From contig NZ_JBPOEA010000009.1 of NCBI RefSeq assembly GCF_052060035.1, positions 1-64,000 of the forward strand: a DNA stretch of 64,000 bases, given 5' to 3'. The notes under the pieces are model-generated. The model worked only from the letters and a program-made list of their open reading frames with translations. It had not been told where the DNA came from and did no database searches. Each line of letters begins with the position of its first letter. Within the stretch, counting starts at the first letter, position 1. The position numbers were made by a program, and so were the translations under genes. The DNA comes from Fodinibius sp052060035 (GTDB lineage Bacteria > Bacteroidota > Rhodothermia > Balneolales > Balneolaceae). Positions 35,197 through 44,542 of this stretch are shown in pieces.

Positions 35197-36312
35197 CTAT
35201 TCCTGCGATGCCATATTTCCTTGCTCTTTCTGCCACGTGGAATCGCTTTTAAAAGTGCGAATCATAGCTCGGAACTGCCGTACAAAGCGGCGTTTAGAGT
35301 ATTTAGGAGCAAACTGAGCAAATTCCAACATAAACAGACGCTGAGACTCTTCATCAAACACTGTTAAATTAACAAACGGGCCGGCCATGGCATCATTGGT
35401 CATCGTCCATACTCCCAACGTTTCAAACGCTAAATCACCGTTATACGAAAACTGCTCAGTTTCATGAGGGCGTTTATAGGCAGTTGTTACATAAGAATCT
35501 TCGCGCGATCCCCGAATCCATTGTTCATTGAGAGAATCTCTTTGGGTATTGATCCAATCCTCATCGATATCATTGGCATTATCAACCTCTTTCCACCACA
35601 ACCAAAACCATCGGTCATTTTCGGGGAGTGGACGTCGCATTGTCATAAAATGTTGCTCCTGTCCATTTGCCGAATAAGTCGTATCGATATTCTTAATCCA
35701 GTCATGCTGAATACGCATTCGCCAGCCTTCGGTTTGCCAAATACTATCAGCCAAAGCCACCTGCTCTCCGCGATTATAAATTTCCTGAGTGTAGCGCTGT
35801 ATTTCCTTATCAACCAAATTATCCGTTAACGTTTTCTTTGAATTACGAATTTGCCGGGCCAAGGCCGAATCAGATTCTCCCGATAAAAGCATAAGCCATT
35901 GGTCGCGATACCAGTGATCTTTCAATGGAAAAGCAAATGATTCCCCTTCTCGAACTTGACGCTCAATTTCATCACTTAACAACGCCCGGATCAAATCCGC
36001 GGTATTAGTGCTGTCAGTGATGGGAGCCGCAACAATTAAATTTCGATACCGCTTGAGCTGATCTAATTGTTGATTGGTCTTAAAATCCTGAAATCGGAGA
36101 TCAAAAAGCGGCGGTTTTCCCGGAATGGTTTGAATCCACCCTCCGAATGTTTCTCGCAAAGCATCAGCCGTCTCGCTTTCGAACTGGGTGGAATCCATAA
36201 TGACTACAACCTCTCCAAAGCTACCACGAGCTTTCTGACGATAATCGCCCTCACAGCCAACCCAAACGCCTATTAACAGAAGAAATACCGATATCTTTAA
36301 TACTGATTTCAT
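35197..36312 (-). CDS. DUF4837 family lipoprotein
   Basis: A 371-residue lipoprotein with lipobox VWVGC (Cys20). The mature part opens with GSFGEVVVIMDS and has the TFGGWIQTIPGKPPLFDLRFQD region and W-rich middle (WFWLWWKEV) that mark DUF4837, a family found mainly in Bacteroidota and relatives. Its function is unknown. It starts 24 bases after trpA and is probably co-transcribed with the trp genes. Confidence 0.85.
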   Translation of the reverse strand: MKSVLKISVFLLLIGVWVGCEGDYRQKARGSFGEVVVIMDSTQFESETADALRETFGGWIQTIPGKPPLFDLRFQDFKTNQQLDQLKRYRNLIVAAPITDSTNTADLIRALLSDEIERQVREGESFAFPLKDHWYRDQWLMLLSGESDSALARQIRNSKKTLTDNLVDKEIQRYTQEIYNRGEQVALADSIWQTEGWRMRIQHDWIKNIDTTYSANGQEQHFMTMRRPLPENDRWFWLWWKEVDNANDIDEDWINTQRDSLNEQWIRGSREDSYVTTAYKRPHETEQFSYNGDLAFETLGVWTMTNDAMAGPFVNLTVFDEESQRLFMLEFAQFAPKYSKRRFVRQFRAMIRTFKSDSTWQKEQGNMASQE

Positions 36313-36336
36313 AGCCTAAATGCTTATTTAATAATA

Positions 36337-37149
36337 TTATTCCTTACCATACTTCAACCTTCTAACAAATGCAAAAACCTCATCTTTCCATCCTTCTTCA
36401 GGATAATGCTCTCGGATGGTATCAATCAGTGCGCTACCCACAATAAAGCCATCCATTTCAGCCGCAATTCGCTGAGCGTCTTCATGAGATTTTATACCAA
36501 AACCGACCATTTTCGGATTTCGAGTCACATTCTGTTTTACTCGGTCAATAAAACGCTGAACAGAGTTAGCTACTTCATCACCCTCCCGGGCTCCTGTAAC
36601 ACCAGTAACCGACACACAGTATACAAAACCTTGCGACTGCTGATCAATCTTCCGCATGCGTTCATTGGATGTATTGGGAGCCACCAAATAAATAATCGGC
36701 AACCCATTCTTTTCTGCTTCATCTTTTAAAATTCCAGACTCTTCAATGGGTATATCAGGGATAATCAGTCCATCTACACCGGCTTTGGCGGCATCTTCAC
36801 AAAATGCTTCTACCCCATATCGTAATACCGGATTGATATAGCCCATCAAAATAATTGGGATGTCAGACTTCTCCCGGACTTGCTCAACCATTTGCAGAAT
36901 TTTCTTCATCGTGATCCCCTGCTGGATGGCAACGTTACTTGAATATTGAATAGTCGGACCATCGGCCAGCGGATCGCTGAACGGCATCCCCAACTCAATC
37001 ATATCCACGCCATTATCCTCAAATCCCAAAATTAGTTCTACGGTGGCTTTAGGATTAGGATAACCGGCTGTTAAAAATAGGCTCATAATCTTTTCTGAGC
37101 CATCGTGACGTTCAAAAAGTTGCGATACTCTGTTTTCAGTTTGAATCAT
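36337..37149 (-). CDS. trpA: Tryptophan synthase alpha chain
   Basis: A 270-residue TIM barrel. Catalytic Glu and Asp regions are visible in DNGVDMIELGMPFSDPLADGP (about 46-66) and GVDGLIIPDIPIEES. It splits indole-3-glycerol phosphate and channels indole to TrpB. It follows trpB by about 100 bases. Confidence 0.97.
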   Translation of the reverse strand: MIQTENRVSQLFERHDGSEKIMSLFLTAGYPNPKATVELILGFEDNGVDMIELGMPFSDPLADGPTIQYSSNVAIQQGITMKKILQMVEQVREKSDIPIILMGYINPVLRYGVEAFCEDAAKAGVDGLIIPDIPIEESGILKDEAEKNGLPIIYLVAPNTSNERMRKIDQQSQGFVYCVSVTGVTGAREGDEVANSVQRFIDRVKQNVTRNPKMVGFGIKSHEDAQRIAAEMDGFIVGSALIDTIREHYPEEGWKDEVFAFVRRLKYGKE

Positions 37150-37253
37150 TGCATATTCATTTTAAAAAAATCCAAATTGCACGAATTCGACTAATTTATA
37201 AAGATTTAAATTTACATCAGTATAAAAATAGTAGTATCCGCATTGTCGGTGTT

Positions 37254-38441
37254 CTACAGATTATTAGAAATAGTAGTCATATCTTTGTCCCCACGTCCGG
37301 AACAATTCAGCACCACAATTTCATCTTTAGATGTCTTAGGCATCAACTCATCTAAATACGCGACTGCGTGTGCCGTTTCCAACGCAGGAATAATACCTTC
37401 GGTTTCGGAAAGAAGTTTAACCCCTTCCATCGCCTGATCGTCGGTAATCGCTTTATATTTTACACGCCTGGTTTTATGTAGATACGAATGTTCGGGGCCA
37501 ATGCCCGGGTAATCAAGTCCGGCCGAAATGGAATGGGCTAATTGAATTTGTCCCTCAGAGCTATGTAGCAAATAGCTCATAGACCCATGTAATACACCGG
37601 GTTGCCCTATCGTAAGTGTTGCAGCAGTTTGGTCGGTATTAGCACCTAATCCGGCAGCTTCCAAACCATACATTTGCACCGATTCATCTTCAATAAATGG
37701 ATAGAAAATTCCAATTGCATTTGATCCGCCGCCCACACAAGCAAGTAGATAATCGGGTGCTTCTCGTCCCTCGGCTTCTGCCAACTGACTTCGGGTTTCA
37801 TCCCCAATCACACGGTGAAAATTACGTACCATTTTGGGATACGGATGCGGACCTACGACCGAACCGATAATATAAAACGTATCCTCAACATTAGTCACCC
37901 AATCGCGAATAGCTTCATTGGTGGCATCCTTTAGCGTCTGAGAGCCGCTGGTGACGGGACGTACTTCGGTTCCCAGCAATCGCATCCGCTCCACATTCAA
38001 CTTTTGGCGCTCCATATCTTCTGCCCCCATATACACGATGCAGTCCATGCCGAATTTAGCACAAGCTGTTGCCGTGGCCACGCCATGTTGACCTGCACCT
38101 GTTTCTGCAATAATTCGATCTTTACCCATGCGCTGTGCCAGTAAAATCTGTCCGATCGCGTTATTGATCTTATGCGCTCCCGTGTGACACAAATCCTCTC
38201 GCTTCAGGTAAATTTTGGCCTTTCCATAATGATCAGTTAGCCGATTGGCATAAGTTAATTTAGTAGGGCGACCTACATATTCATTCAATAATTGACGATA
38301 CTCTTCCTGAAAACTGTCATCAGCCCATGCTTCATCATAAGCCGCTTCCAATTCCTCTAAAACCGGAATAAGAATCTCCGGGACAAACTTGCCGCCAAAA
38401 TCGCCGTAATATCCTTCCTTCGTCGGTAAATCGTATTTCAT
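37254..38441 (-). CDS. trpB: Tryptophan synthase beta chain
   Basis: A 395-residue PLP enzyme of the TrpB1 type. The PLP lysine is in KREDLCHTGAHKINNAIGQ (about 85-103) and the phosphate-binding loop is CVGGGSNAIGIFYPF. ETGAGQHGVATATACA is also present. It condenses indole and serine to tryptophan. A nine-base hairpin lies between trpF and this gene. Confidence 0.98.
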   Translation of the reverse strand: MKYDLPTKEGYYGDFGGKFVPEILIPVLEELEAAYDEAWADDSFQEEYRQLLNEYVGRPTKLTYANRLTDHYGKAKIYLKREDLCHTGAHKINNAIGQILLAQRMGKDRIIAETGAGQHGVATATACAKFGMDCIVYMGAEDMERQKLNVERMRLLGTEVRPVTSGSQTLKDATNEAIRDWVTNVEDTFYIIGSVVGPHPYPKMVRNFHRVIGDETRSQLAEAEGREAPDYLLACVGGGSNAIGIFYPFIEDESVQMYGLEAAGLGANTDQTAATLTIGQPGVLHGSMSYLLHSSEGQIQLAHSISAGLDYPGIGPEHSYLHKTRRVKYKAITDDQAMEGVKLLSETEGIIPALETAHAVAYLDELMPKTSKDEIVVLNCSGRGDKDMTTISNNL

Positions 38442-38460
38442 TGTTTTCTTCTATTTTATG

Positions 38461-38483
38461 GATCCTGAAAAAAGTTCAGGATC
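38461..38483 (-). repeat. Hairpin between trpF and trpB
   Basis: GATCCTGAA (38461-38469) and TTCAGGATC (38475-38483) pair perfectly over nine bases around a five-base loop. No T-run follows in the direction of transcription, so it is not a terminator. The segment TTTCAGGATC occurs again ahead of trpE (about 44352-44372). Confidence 0.6.
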
Positions 38484-38534
38484 ACATACGCCAGTTAAAA
38501 GTGGAATTTCTTATTCAATACTTATTACAAAATA

Positions 38535-39209
38535 CTATAGTTCTCCAACCTCCTGTTTCTCCCAAATATCGCGCATCTCTTCCATAAAGATATCTACCTT
38601 GTCAAAGTCCTTTGCGCCGGGCTTTGATTCCAAACCACTTGACACATCCACTGCAAAGGGATTTACTTGTTTACAAGCTTTTCGAACATTTTGGGGGGTT
38701 AACCCACCTGCCAGAAAGTATGGCATGCCCTGTGAAACCTCGTCCAAAATAGACCAGTCAAAAGCCTGCCCGGTACCACCCCATTTATCATCTACTTTCG
38801 TATCAAAAAGCAGATATTCAACATGATCCAAAAAAGGTTTAATACGCTCATTCAAATCTGAGGTCGTATCATCGTCCTTAACGTGGATAGCTTTAATTAT
38901 CGGCTTATCGACCAGCGAACAATAGTTAGGATTTTCGTTACCGTGCAACTGCACTAAATCAATACCTGTCTGACGTGCAATCATATTGACATCATCCAAA
39001 GGTTGATTCACAAAAACGCCCACGCAATCAAGTCCATGCAGCCAGTTAATCATCGCACCCGCTTTGGCCGGTGTAACATGACGGGGACTATCCTCATAAA
39101 ACACAAAACCCATATAGTGGGCCAATGCACCGGATACAAATCGAGCATCTTCCAGCGATGTGATACCACAAATTTTAACCTTGGTTCGTTCTTCCGGATC
39201 TGCAAACAT
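38535..39209 (-). CDS. trpF: Phosphoribosylanthranilate isomerase
   Basis: A 224-residue TrpF barrel. It begins with VKICGITSLEDARF (catalytic Cys), and has HGNENPNYC, LLFDTKVDDKWGGTGQAFDW (catalytic Asp and phosphate loop) and the C-terminal PFAVDVSSGLESKPGAKD. It converts phosphoribosylanthranilate to the 1-deoxyribulose form. trpC ends one base before its start. Confidence 0.96.
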   Translation of the reverse strand: MFADPEERTKVKICGITSLEDARFVSGALAHYMGFVFYEDSPRHVTPAKAGAMINWLHGLDCVGVFVNQPLDDVNMIARQTGIDLVQLHGNENPNYCSLVDKPIIKAIHVKDDDTTSDLNERIKPFLDHVEYLLFDTKVDDKWGGTGQAFDWSILDEVSQGMPYFLAGGLTPQNVRKACKQVNPFAVDVSSGLESKPGAKDFDKVDIFMEEMRDIWEKQEVGEL

Positions 39210-40025
39210 TTAATCGACTTTTTCTTTATTAATTAAATTCTGTAATTCTGATTTCATTCCCTTGACCGCTTCGCCAGGATTAGGCTGACGCATAAAATGC
39301 TCTCCAATTAGTGCCGCATGGATTCCTTCATCGAAAAGGAGCTTCAAATCTTCCGGCTTTCCGAGCCCGCTTTCAGATACCAACACCGTATCGTCCGGTG
39401 CTTTATGCAGCAGCTCAATACCGTGATGCAGGTCAACTTCGAAGGACCGCAAATCCCGATTATTCACGCCTAAAATATCAACGTGGTCAAAGGTAACATA
39501 TTTGATATCCTCCTCGGAATAACATTCCACCAGCGCCTGCAACCCAAACTCTTCAGTAGCATGCAAAAGCTCATTCAATTGATTGCCCTCAGTAATTGTA
39601 GCAATCAATAAAACGGCATCTGCCCCATACGCCTTAGCCTCCTTAACCTGATAGGGGTCAACAATAAAATCTTTGCGCAGCAGTGGAATAGAGACTTCTC
39701 TCGAAGCTATTTCTAAATAATCAAGGCTTCCTTTAAATGCCGGTTCATCCGTCAACACAGAAATGGCAGAAGCGCCACCTTTTTGGTATTGCCCGGCTAT
39801 TTTTTGAGGATCAAAGTCAGGACGAATAAGGCCTTTCGAGGGAGAAGCTTTTTTGATTTCAGCAATAATAGCCACATCCTCATCAGCCCTTAATGTTTCA
39901 CCGAAGTTTCGCGGTGCTTGTTCAAAAAGTTCCAATTCTCCCAAATCACGAAAGCTAATTTTACGCTTTCGCTTTTTTAGATCAGTCTTCGTTTGTTCAA
40001 CAATTTCTTCTAAAATATTCGGCAT
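39210..40025 (-). CDS. trpC: Indole-3-glycerol phosphate synthase
   Basis: A 271-residue TrpC barrel, not fused to TrpF. Conserved segments are IAEIKKASPSKGLIRPDFDP (catalytic Lys, about 54-73), LLRKDFIVDPYQV, LGVNNRDLRSFEVD and VSESGLGKPEDL. It closes the indole ring in tryptophan synthesis. Confidence 0.97.
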   Translation of the reverse strand: MPNILEEIVEQTKTDLKKRKRKISFRDLGELELFEQAPRNFGETLRADEDVAIIAEIKKASPSKGLIRPDFDPQKIAGQYQKGGASAISVLTDEPAFKGSLDYLEIASREVSIPLLRKDFIVDPYQVKEAKAYGADAVLLIATITEGNQLNELLHATEEFGLQALVECYSEEDIKYVTFDHVDILGVNNRDLRSFEVDLHHGIELLHKAPDDTVLVSESGLGKPEDLKLLFDEGIHAALIGEHFMRQPNPGEAVKGMKSELQNLINKEKVD

Positions 40026-40030
40026 GGTAT

Positions 40031-41074
40031 TTATTTATTAGCAACATCGTTCGAAGCTTCAACATAGCTGTCCAATGCTTTTTTTGCTTTGCCAGATTGT
40101 AAACTTTCCTGCGCCAGCGTTCGTGCTTCAGTTAAATGATCAACTTTACCCGATGCGTGAATTCCAAAGGTTGCGTTCAGCAGAATTACATCACGTTGGG
40201 CCTCGGTAGCTTTATTATCCAATATCGAACGTATGATATTCGCATTATACTCAGCATCTCCCCCCTGCAGTGCACCCAGATCGGACCATTCGAAATCCAG
40301 CGAACGCGGATCAAAGGTCGTCGATTCCTTTACCATATTATGATTGAGCTCGTAAATTTCTGACTGCGCAGACAGACTCACTTCATCCAATCCATCATGG
40401 GCATTCACCGTATAAGCAAACTCCGTATCCAGATTAGCAAGAATATGGGCAATCTCACGGGCTACCTCCCTGCTGTACGCTCCAATCATCTGACGCTTAA
40501 CTCCAGCAGGGTTTAAAAGCGGTCCCAAGATGTTGAAAAAAGTTCGAATCCCCATCGTGCTTCGGGCCGACATTACGTGCTTCATCGCCGGGTGAAAATT
40601 AGGGGCAAACATAAACACGAGACCCGCTTCTTCAAACACTTGTTCAATTTGTGCCTTCTTTAAATCTATTACAGCACCCAGTTCCTCAAGAACATCGGCA
40701 CTTCCGCTCTTGCTGGAAACACTACGATTACCGTGTTTGAGTACAGGTACCCCCGCACCTGCTACAACAAACATGGAGGCCGTTGAAATATTGAACGTCC
40801 CCGAACTATCCCCTCCCGTTCCACAAAGATCAACAGCTCCGTCAACATTCACCTCTGGCTTTACTGCGGCTTCCCGCATTACACGGACAAAAGCTGTAAG
40901 TTCTTGCGTTGTTTCTCCTTTGGTTCGCATAGCAGTTAAAAAAGCAGCCACCTGTTCATCGGGAATTTCTCCACTAATGATTCTATGGAGCGCACTTTCC
41001 GCCTCCTTTCCATTGAGATCCTCACACCGAACAAGCTTTTCTAAAATTGAACTAAAATCTATAACTTTATGCAT
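40031..41074 (-). CDS. trpD: Anthranilate phosphoribosyltransferase
   Basis: A 347-residue TrpD. The PRPP-binding loop is VDLCGTGGDSSGTFNISTAS (about 81-100), with KHGNRSVSSKSGSADVLE and GPLLNPAG also present. It joins anthranilate and PRPP. It lies between trpG and trpC. Confidence 0.97.
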   Translation of the reverse strand: MHKVIDFSSILEKLVRCEDLNGKEAESALHRIISGEIPDEQVAAFLTAMRTKGETTQELTAFVRVMREAAVKPEVNVDGAVDLCGTGGDSSGTFNISTASMFVVAGAGVPVLKHGNRSVSSKSGSADVLEELGAVIDLKKAQIEQVFEEAGLVFMFAPNFHPAMKHVMSARSTMGIRTFFNILGPLLNPAGVKRQMIGAYSREVAREIAHILANLDTEFAYTVNAHDGLDEVSLSAQSEIYELNHNMVKESTTFDPRSLDFEWSDLGALQGGDAEYNANIIRSILDNKATEAQRDVILLNATFGIHASGKVDHLTEARTLAQESLQSGKAKKALDSYVEASNDVANK

Positions 41075-41111
41075 TGCAGTTAATTAATACTTTTTCCTAA
41101 TAGATTGCTTA

Positions 41112-41696
41112 TTACTTTTTTACCTTCTCATATTCAAGATCCAACCAGTTTCTCACGATACTTGGTCCTTCCTTCGTAAGGATGCTTTCCGGATGAAACT
41201 GTATACCTTCAAGAGGATATTCACGATGTCGCAACCCCATGACAACATCATCATCGCTGTACGCTGATACTTCCAGCACATCCGGAATACTATCAGGATC
41301 TAATACCAGCGAGTGGTAACGGGTAGCAGTAAAATCATCTGGAATATTCTGAAATACCGATTTCCCATCATGGCTTATAGTAGACGTCTTTCCATGCATC
41401 AATTTTGGAGCATGGACTATCTTTCCACCGAAGACCTCTCCTATGGCTTGGTGACCCAGACACACGCCTAAAATGGGTGTCTGCAGGCCTAACGCTTCGA
41501 TCAACGGCTCGGTAATGCCTGCATCTGCAGGACGCCCGGGACCGGGCGAAATGAGGATCCTGTCAGGATCTAACGCCTTTACTTCCTCCACGGTAAGTTC
41601 ATCATTGCGGATCACCTTGTAGTCATCCGTGTACTCTGCAACAATGTGCACAAGGTTATAGGTAAAGGAATCGTAATTGTCGATGATTAAAATCAT
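41112..41696 (-). CDS. trpG: Anthranilate synthase glutamine amidotransferase
   Basis: A 194-residue class I glutamine amidotransferase. It has ILISPGPGRPADAG, the nucleophile Cys in GVCLGHQAIGE (about 77-87), and the His/Glu pair in IQFHPESILT. It supplies ammonia to TrpE. In many bacteria the same subunit also serves para-aminobenzoate synthesis. The trp context supports the TrpG name. Confidence 0.95.
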   Translation of the reverse strand: MILIIDNYDSFTYNLVHIVAEYTDDYKVIRNDELTVEEVKALDPDRILISPGPGRPADAGITEPLIEALGLQTPILGVCLGHQAIGEVFGGKIVHAPKLMHGKTSTISHDGKSVFQNIPDDFTATRYHSLVLDPDSIPDVLEVSAYSDDDVVMGLRHREYPLEGIQFHPESILTKEGPSIVRNWLDLEYEKVKK

Positions 41697-41774
41697 AATG
41701 TGGTTTTTAAATACTCCATGTCATTCTAAACTTATTACGGATCATACCTTTAATCCGTTCTCTAAGAAATATCT

Positions 41775-42764
41775 TTACGTTTTAAAGTCATACGTCTTAA
41801 ACAATCCCGTTACCTCACGCACAGGCCCCATAACCTCTTCCGCGCGTTCTCGGGCTTTCTTACCACCTTCTTTGAGGATATCACGAACGGTATCCAAGTC
41901 CTGAGACAATTCTTTTCGACGTGCCCGTGCTTCAGCAAAATAGTCCTTAATCATACCCAGCAGCTCTTTCTTAGCGTGACCGTAACCATATCCTCCGGCC
42001 CGATACTTTTCAGCAATCTCATTCTGTTTCTCTTCATCGGCAAACAGCTTAATCAATGCAAACACATTACAACTATCAGGATCTTTCGGCTCATCCAGAG
42101 GAGTAGAATCTGTCTGTATTGACATCACTTTTTTCTTAAGCTCCTTCCCTTCGTCAAAAATGCCAATGGTATTGCCGTAGGACTTACTCATTTTTTGTCC
42201 ATCGATGCCGGGAACAACAGCCACTGATTCCAAAATATGCGGCTCGGGAAGCTTCAGGTATTCATCCCCATAATTGTGATTAAACTTTCCGGCCAAATCA
42301 CGACAAATTTCAATATTCTGTTTTTGATCCTGTCCAACGGGCACCAAATCTGCATTATACATCAAAATATCAGCCGCCTGCAGGATTGGATAGGTAAACA
42401 AACCAATGTTCGGTTTCAGTCCCTGTGCCACCTTATCTTTATATGCAACGCCCTTCTCCATCAGGCTAACGGGACAAAACGTTCCCAAAATCCAAGCCAG
42501 TTCGGCGTGCTGGGGCACATCACTCTGGGCAAAAAAGGTGGCTTTATTGGGATCTAATCCCAGTGCCAGGTAATCGAGCGCAACGTCTATAGTATTCTGA
42601 TAAATTTCTTCGCCGTCATTAATAGAGGTTAAGGAGTGATAATTAGCGATAAAATAAAAAGCATCGCCCTCCTCCTGCATCTGAATATGCTGGCGCAAGG
42701 CTCCAAAATAGTTGCCCAGATGTAGTTTTCCTGATGACTGTATGCCTGATAAAATGGTTTTCAT
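41775..42764 (-). CDS. trpS: Tryptophanyl-tRNA synthetase
   Basis: A 329-residue class I synthetase. The HIGH-like motif is SSGKLHLGNYFGAL (about 10-23) and the KMSKS loop is DGQKMSKSYGNT. Residues MYNADLVPVGQDQKQNIEICRDLA also mark TrpRS. It charges tRNA-Trp. The gene sits between trpE and trpG, all on one strand with gaps under 100 bases, so it should be under trp leader control. Confidence 0.97.
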   Translation of the reverse strand: MKTILSGIQSSGKLHLGNYFGALRQHIQMQEEGDAFYFIANYHSLTSINDGEEIYQNTIDVALDYLALGLDPNKATFFAQSDVPQHAELAWILGTFCPVSLMEKGVAYKDKVAQGLKPNIGLFTYPILQAADILMYNADLVPVGQDQKQNIEICRDLAGKFNHNYGDEYLKLPEPHILESVAVVPGIDGQKMSKSYGNTIGIFDEGKELKKKVMSIQTDSTPLDEPKDPDSCNVFALIKLFADEEKQNEIAEKYRAGGYGYGHAKKELLGMIKDYFAEARARRKELSQDLDTVRDILKEGGKKARERAEEVMGPVREVTGLFKTYDFKT

Positions 42765-42863
42765 TGTTCCTTAAATCATATTTTGTTCAACAGCAGAGTT
42801 ACGTTGAGGATTTCAATTTATCCTGTAATGACCTCGGTATACTCTGTAGTTGTTAAATTAAAG

Positions 42864-44333
42864 TTAATCTGTTATCGACAAGGCCACACTAAGAGCTTCT
42901 ACCAACGCTCCGGCCTTATTTTTTGTTTCCACATATTCTTTTTCGGGGTCGCTGTCTGCTACAATACCGGCACCGGCTTGAATATACACTTTTGAAGCAG
43001 TAACAAGCATCGTGCGAATCACGATACAGGTGTCCATGTTGCCGGAGAAATCGAAATAGCCAACGGCCCCTGCATATGGACCACGCTTGGTGGGTTCCAG
43101 TTCATCAATAATTTCCATTGCCCGAATTTTCGGTGCTCCGCTGACTGTCCCCGCCGGGAAACAATGCTTAAGAGCATCAACTGCAGTTTTACCTTTATCT
43201 AATTCCCCTTTCACATCCGAGACAATATGCATCACATGTGAGTAACGCTCGATCACCTGCTCTCGTACCGGCTTTACCGTAGCCGGTTTACAGACGCGCG
43301 ATAAATCATTGCGTCCTAAATCCACCAACATCACATGTTCGGCGATTTCCTTAGGGTCGTTCTTTAGATCATCTTCGAGCTGCAGATCCTCTTCCGGTGT
43401 TTCGCCACGAGGACGGGTCCCCGCAATGGGGAGTAACTGGGCGGTATCATCTTGTACGCGAACCAATACCTCCGGCGACGAACCGACCAATCCAAAATCA
43501 TCAAAATCTAAAAAGAACAAATACGGCGACGGATTAACCATTCGCAGCGCACGATACAACATAAAGCGATCTCCTCCGAAATCCGTTTCAAATCGTTGCG
43601 AAAGTACGACCTGGAAAATATCCCCCTCGTAAATATATTCCTTGGCCTTTTCGACCATGCGCTTAAAGTCAGGCTTTTCAATATTGCTGGACAGGTTATC
43701 CGGATTGATGGTAAACGAATCCGTTGAACGCTCGGGCTGGTAAACCAGCTCCTCCATCTTTTCGAGCGATTGTTGCGCTTCCTCAAATAATGTCTCCGCA
43801 GATTTTTCGATGTCATCATCCACAAAAACTGTTTTTATAATAATCACCTGCTGCTTTACGTGATCAAAAGCGTATACTTCATCATAAAAAACCCAAAGCG
43901 CCTCTGGGATATTAAGATCATCAGGTGGGGTTTTTCCCAATTGCTCTACTTCTCGAACTGTATCATAAGAGGAAAATCCAACGGCCCCACCAGTTAAGCG
44001 CGGGAGATCAGGTAGTTTGGGCTCGCTGTGCTGTGTCGTCAGATCTTTGAGTGCTTCAAAATACGATTGATCAAGCGTTTTCGTATTGCTATCGCGTTGC
44101 AAGGTTACCTGCTCTCCGTCGTATTGCAGCACTTGATAGGGATTGCACCCCAAAAAGGAATACCGGGCCAGTTGTTCGCCGCCCTCTACTGATTCTAACA
44201 AAAAAGGGTAACGGGCATCTTTTCGAAGAGATAAAAACAACGAAACGGGTGTTAAAACATCGGCCATTAGTCGGCGATATACCGGGACCGCTGTATAATT
44301 CTGTGCTAACTTCTTGAATTCTTGTAATTGCAT
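42864..44333 (-). CDS. trpE: Anthranilate synthase component I
   Basis: A 489-residue chorismate-using enzyme. The N-terminal LLES motif (45-48), which forms the tryptophan feedback site, is present. The catalytic part includes IYEGDIFQVVLSQRF, SPEVLVRV, the GTRPRGETPEED loop and GAPKIRAMEIIDELEP. It makes anthranilate from chorismate with ammonia from TrpG. It is the first structural gene after the trp attenuator. Confidence 0.97.
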   Translation of the reverse strand: MQLQEFKKLAQNYTAVPVYRRLMADVLTPVSLFLSLRKDARYPFLLESVEGGEQLARYSFLGCNPYQVLQYDGEQVTLQRDSNTKTLDQSYFEALKDLTTQHSEPKLPDLPRLTGGAVGFSSYDTVREVEQLGKTPPDDLNIPEALWVFYDEVYAFDHVKQQVIIIKTVFVDDDIEKSAETLFEEAQQSLEKMEELVYQPERSTDSFTINPDNLSSNIEKPDFKRMVEKAKEYIYEGDIFQVVLSQRFETDFGGDRFMLYRALRMVNPSPYLFFLDFDDFGLVGSSPEVLVRVQDDTAQLLPIAGTRPRGETPEEDLQLEDDLKNDPKEIAEHVMLVDLGRNDLSRVCKPATVKPVREQVIERYSHVMHIVSDVKGELDKGKTAVDALKHCFPAGTVSGAPKIRAMEIIDELEPTKRGPYAGAVGYFDFSGNMDTCIVIRTMLVTASKVYIQAGAGIVADSDPEKEYVETKNKAGALVEALSVALSITD

Positions 44334-44397
44334 GTAATTCTTTTCTAAAGAGATCCTGAAATCAGATCAGGGTAACACGATTTTAATTTGTATAAAT

Positions 44398-44430
44398 AAA
44401 AAAGCCCACTCCAGTTTCCTGCAGTGGGCT
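44398..44430 (-). terminator. trp attenuator (terminator, regions 3 and 4)
   Basis: On the minus strand AGCCCACT (44430-44423) pairs with AGTGGGCT (44410-44403). The stem continues after one mismatch with CAG/CTG and a GAAA tetraloop, then six T (44403-44398). It lies 28 bases after the trpL stop and 65 before trpE. An upstream segment, GCAGTGG (44475-44469), can pair with CCACTGC (44427-44421) and would break this terminator. Confidence 0.9.
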
Positions 44431-44457
44431 CTATAAAATTCTTTTCATCAACCTAAC

Positions 44458-44535
44458 TCATAAAAATGCCACTGCCTGTATATGTTTCTTCACAGGCCAC
44501 CACCAACTGATATTTTTATGAGCATATTTTTTCAT
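44458..44535 (-). CDS. trpL: trp operon leader peptide
   Basis: A 25-codon frame running from ATG at 44535 to TGA at 44458. Codons 11-13 are TGG-TGG-TGG, in the context NISWWWPVKK, which is far above chance. The segment GCCTGT overlapping the last Trp codon (44497-44492) pairs with ACAGGC (44479-44474) as region 1:2. GCAGTGG, overlapping region 2, can instead pair with region 3. A ribosome waiting for Trp-tRNA at codons 11-13 would cover region 1 and free the antiterminator. This is the classical attenuation logic, controlling trpE-trpS-trpGDCFBA. It is too short for standard gene calls. Confidence 0.92.
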   Translation of the reverse strand: MKKYAHKNISWWWPVKKHIQAVAFL

Positions 44536-44542
44536 AACGACC

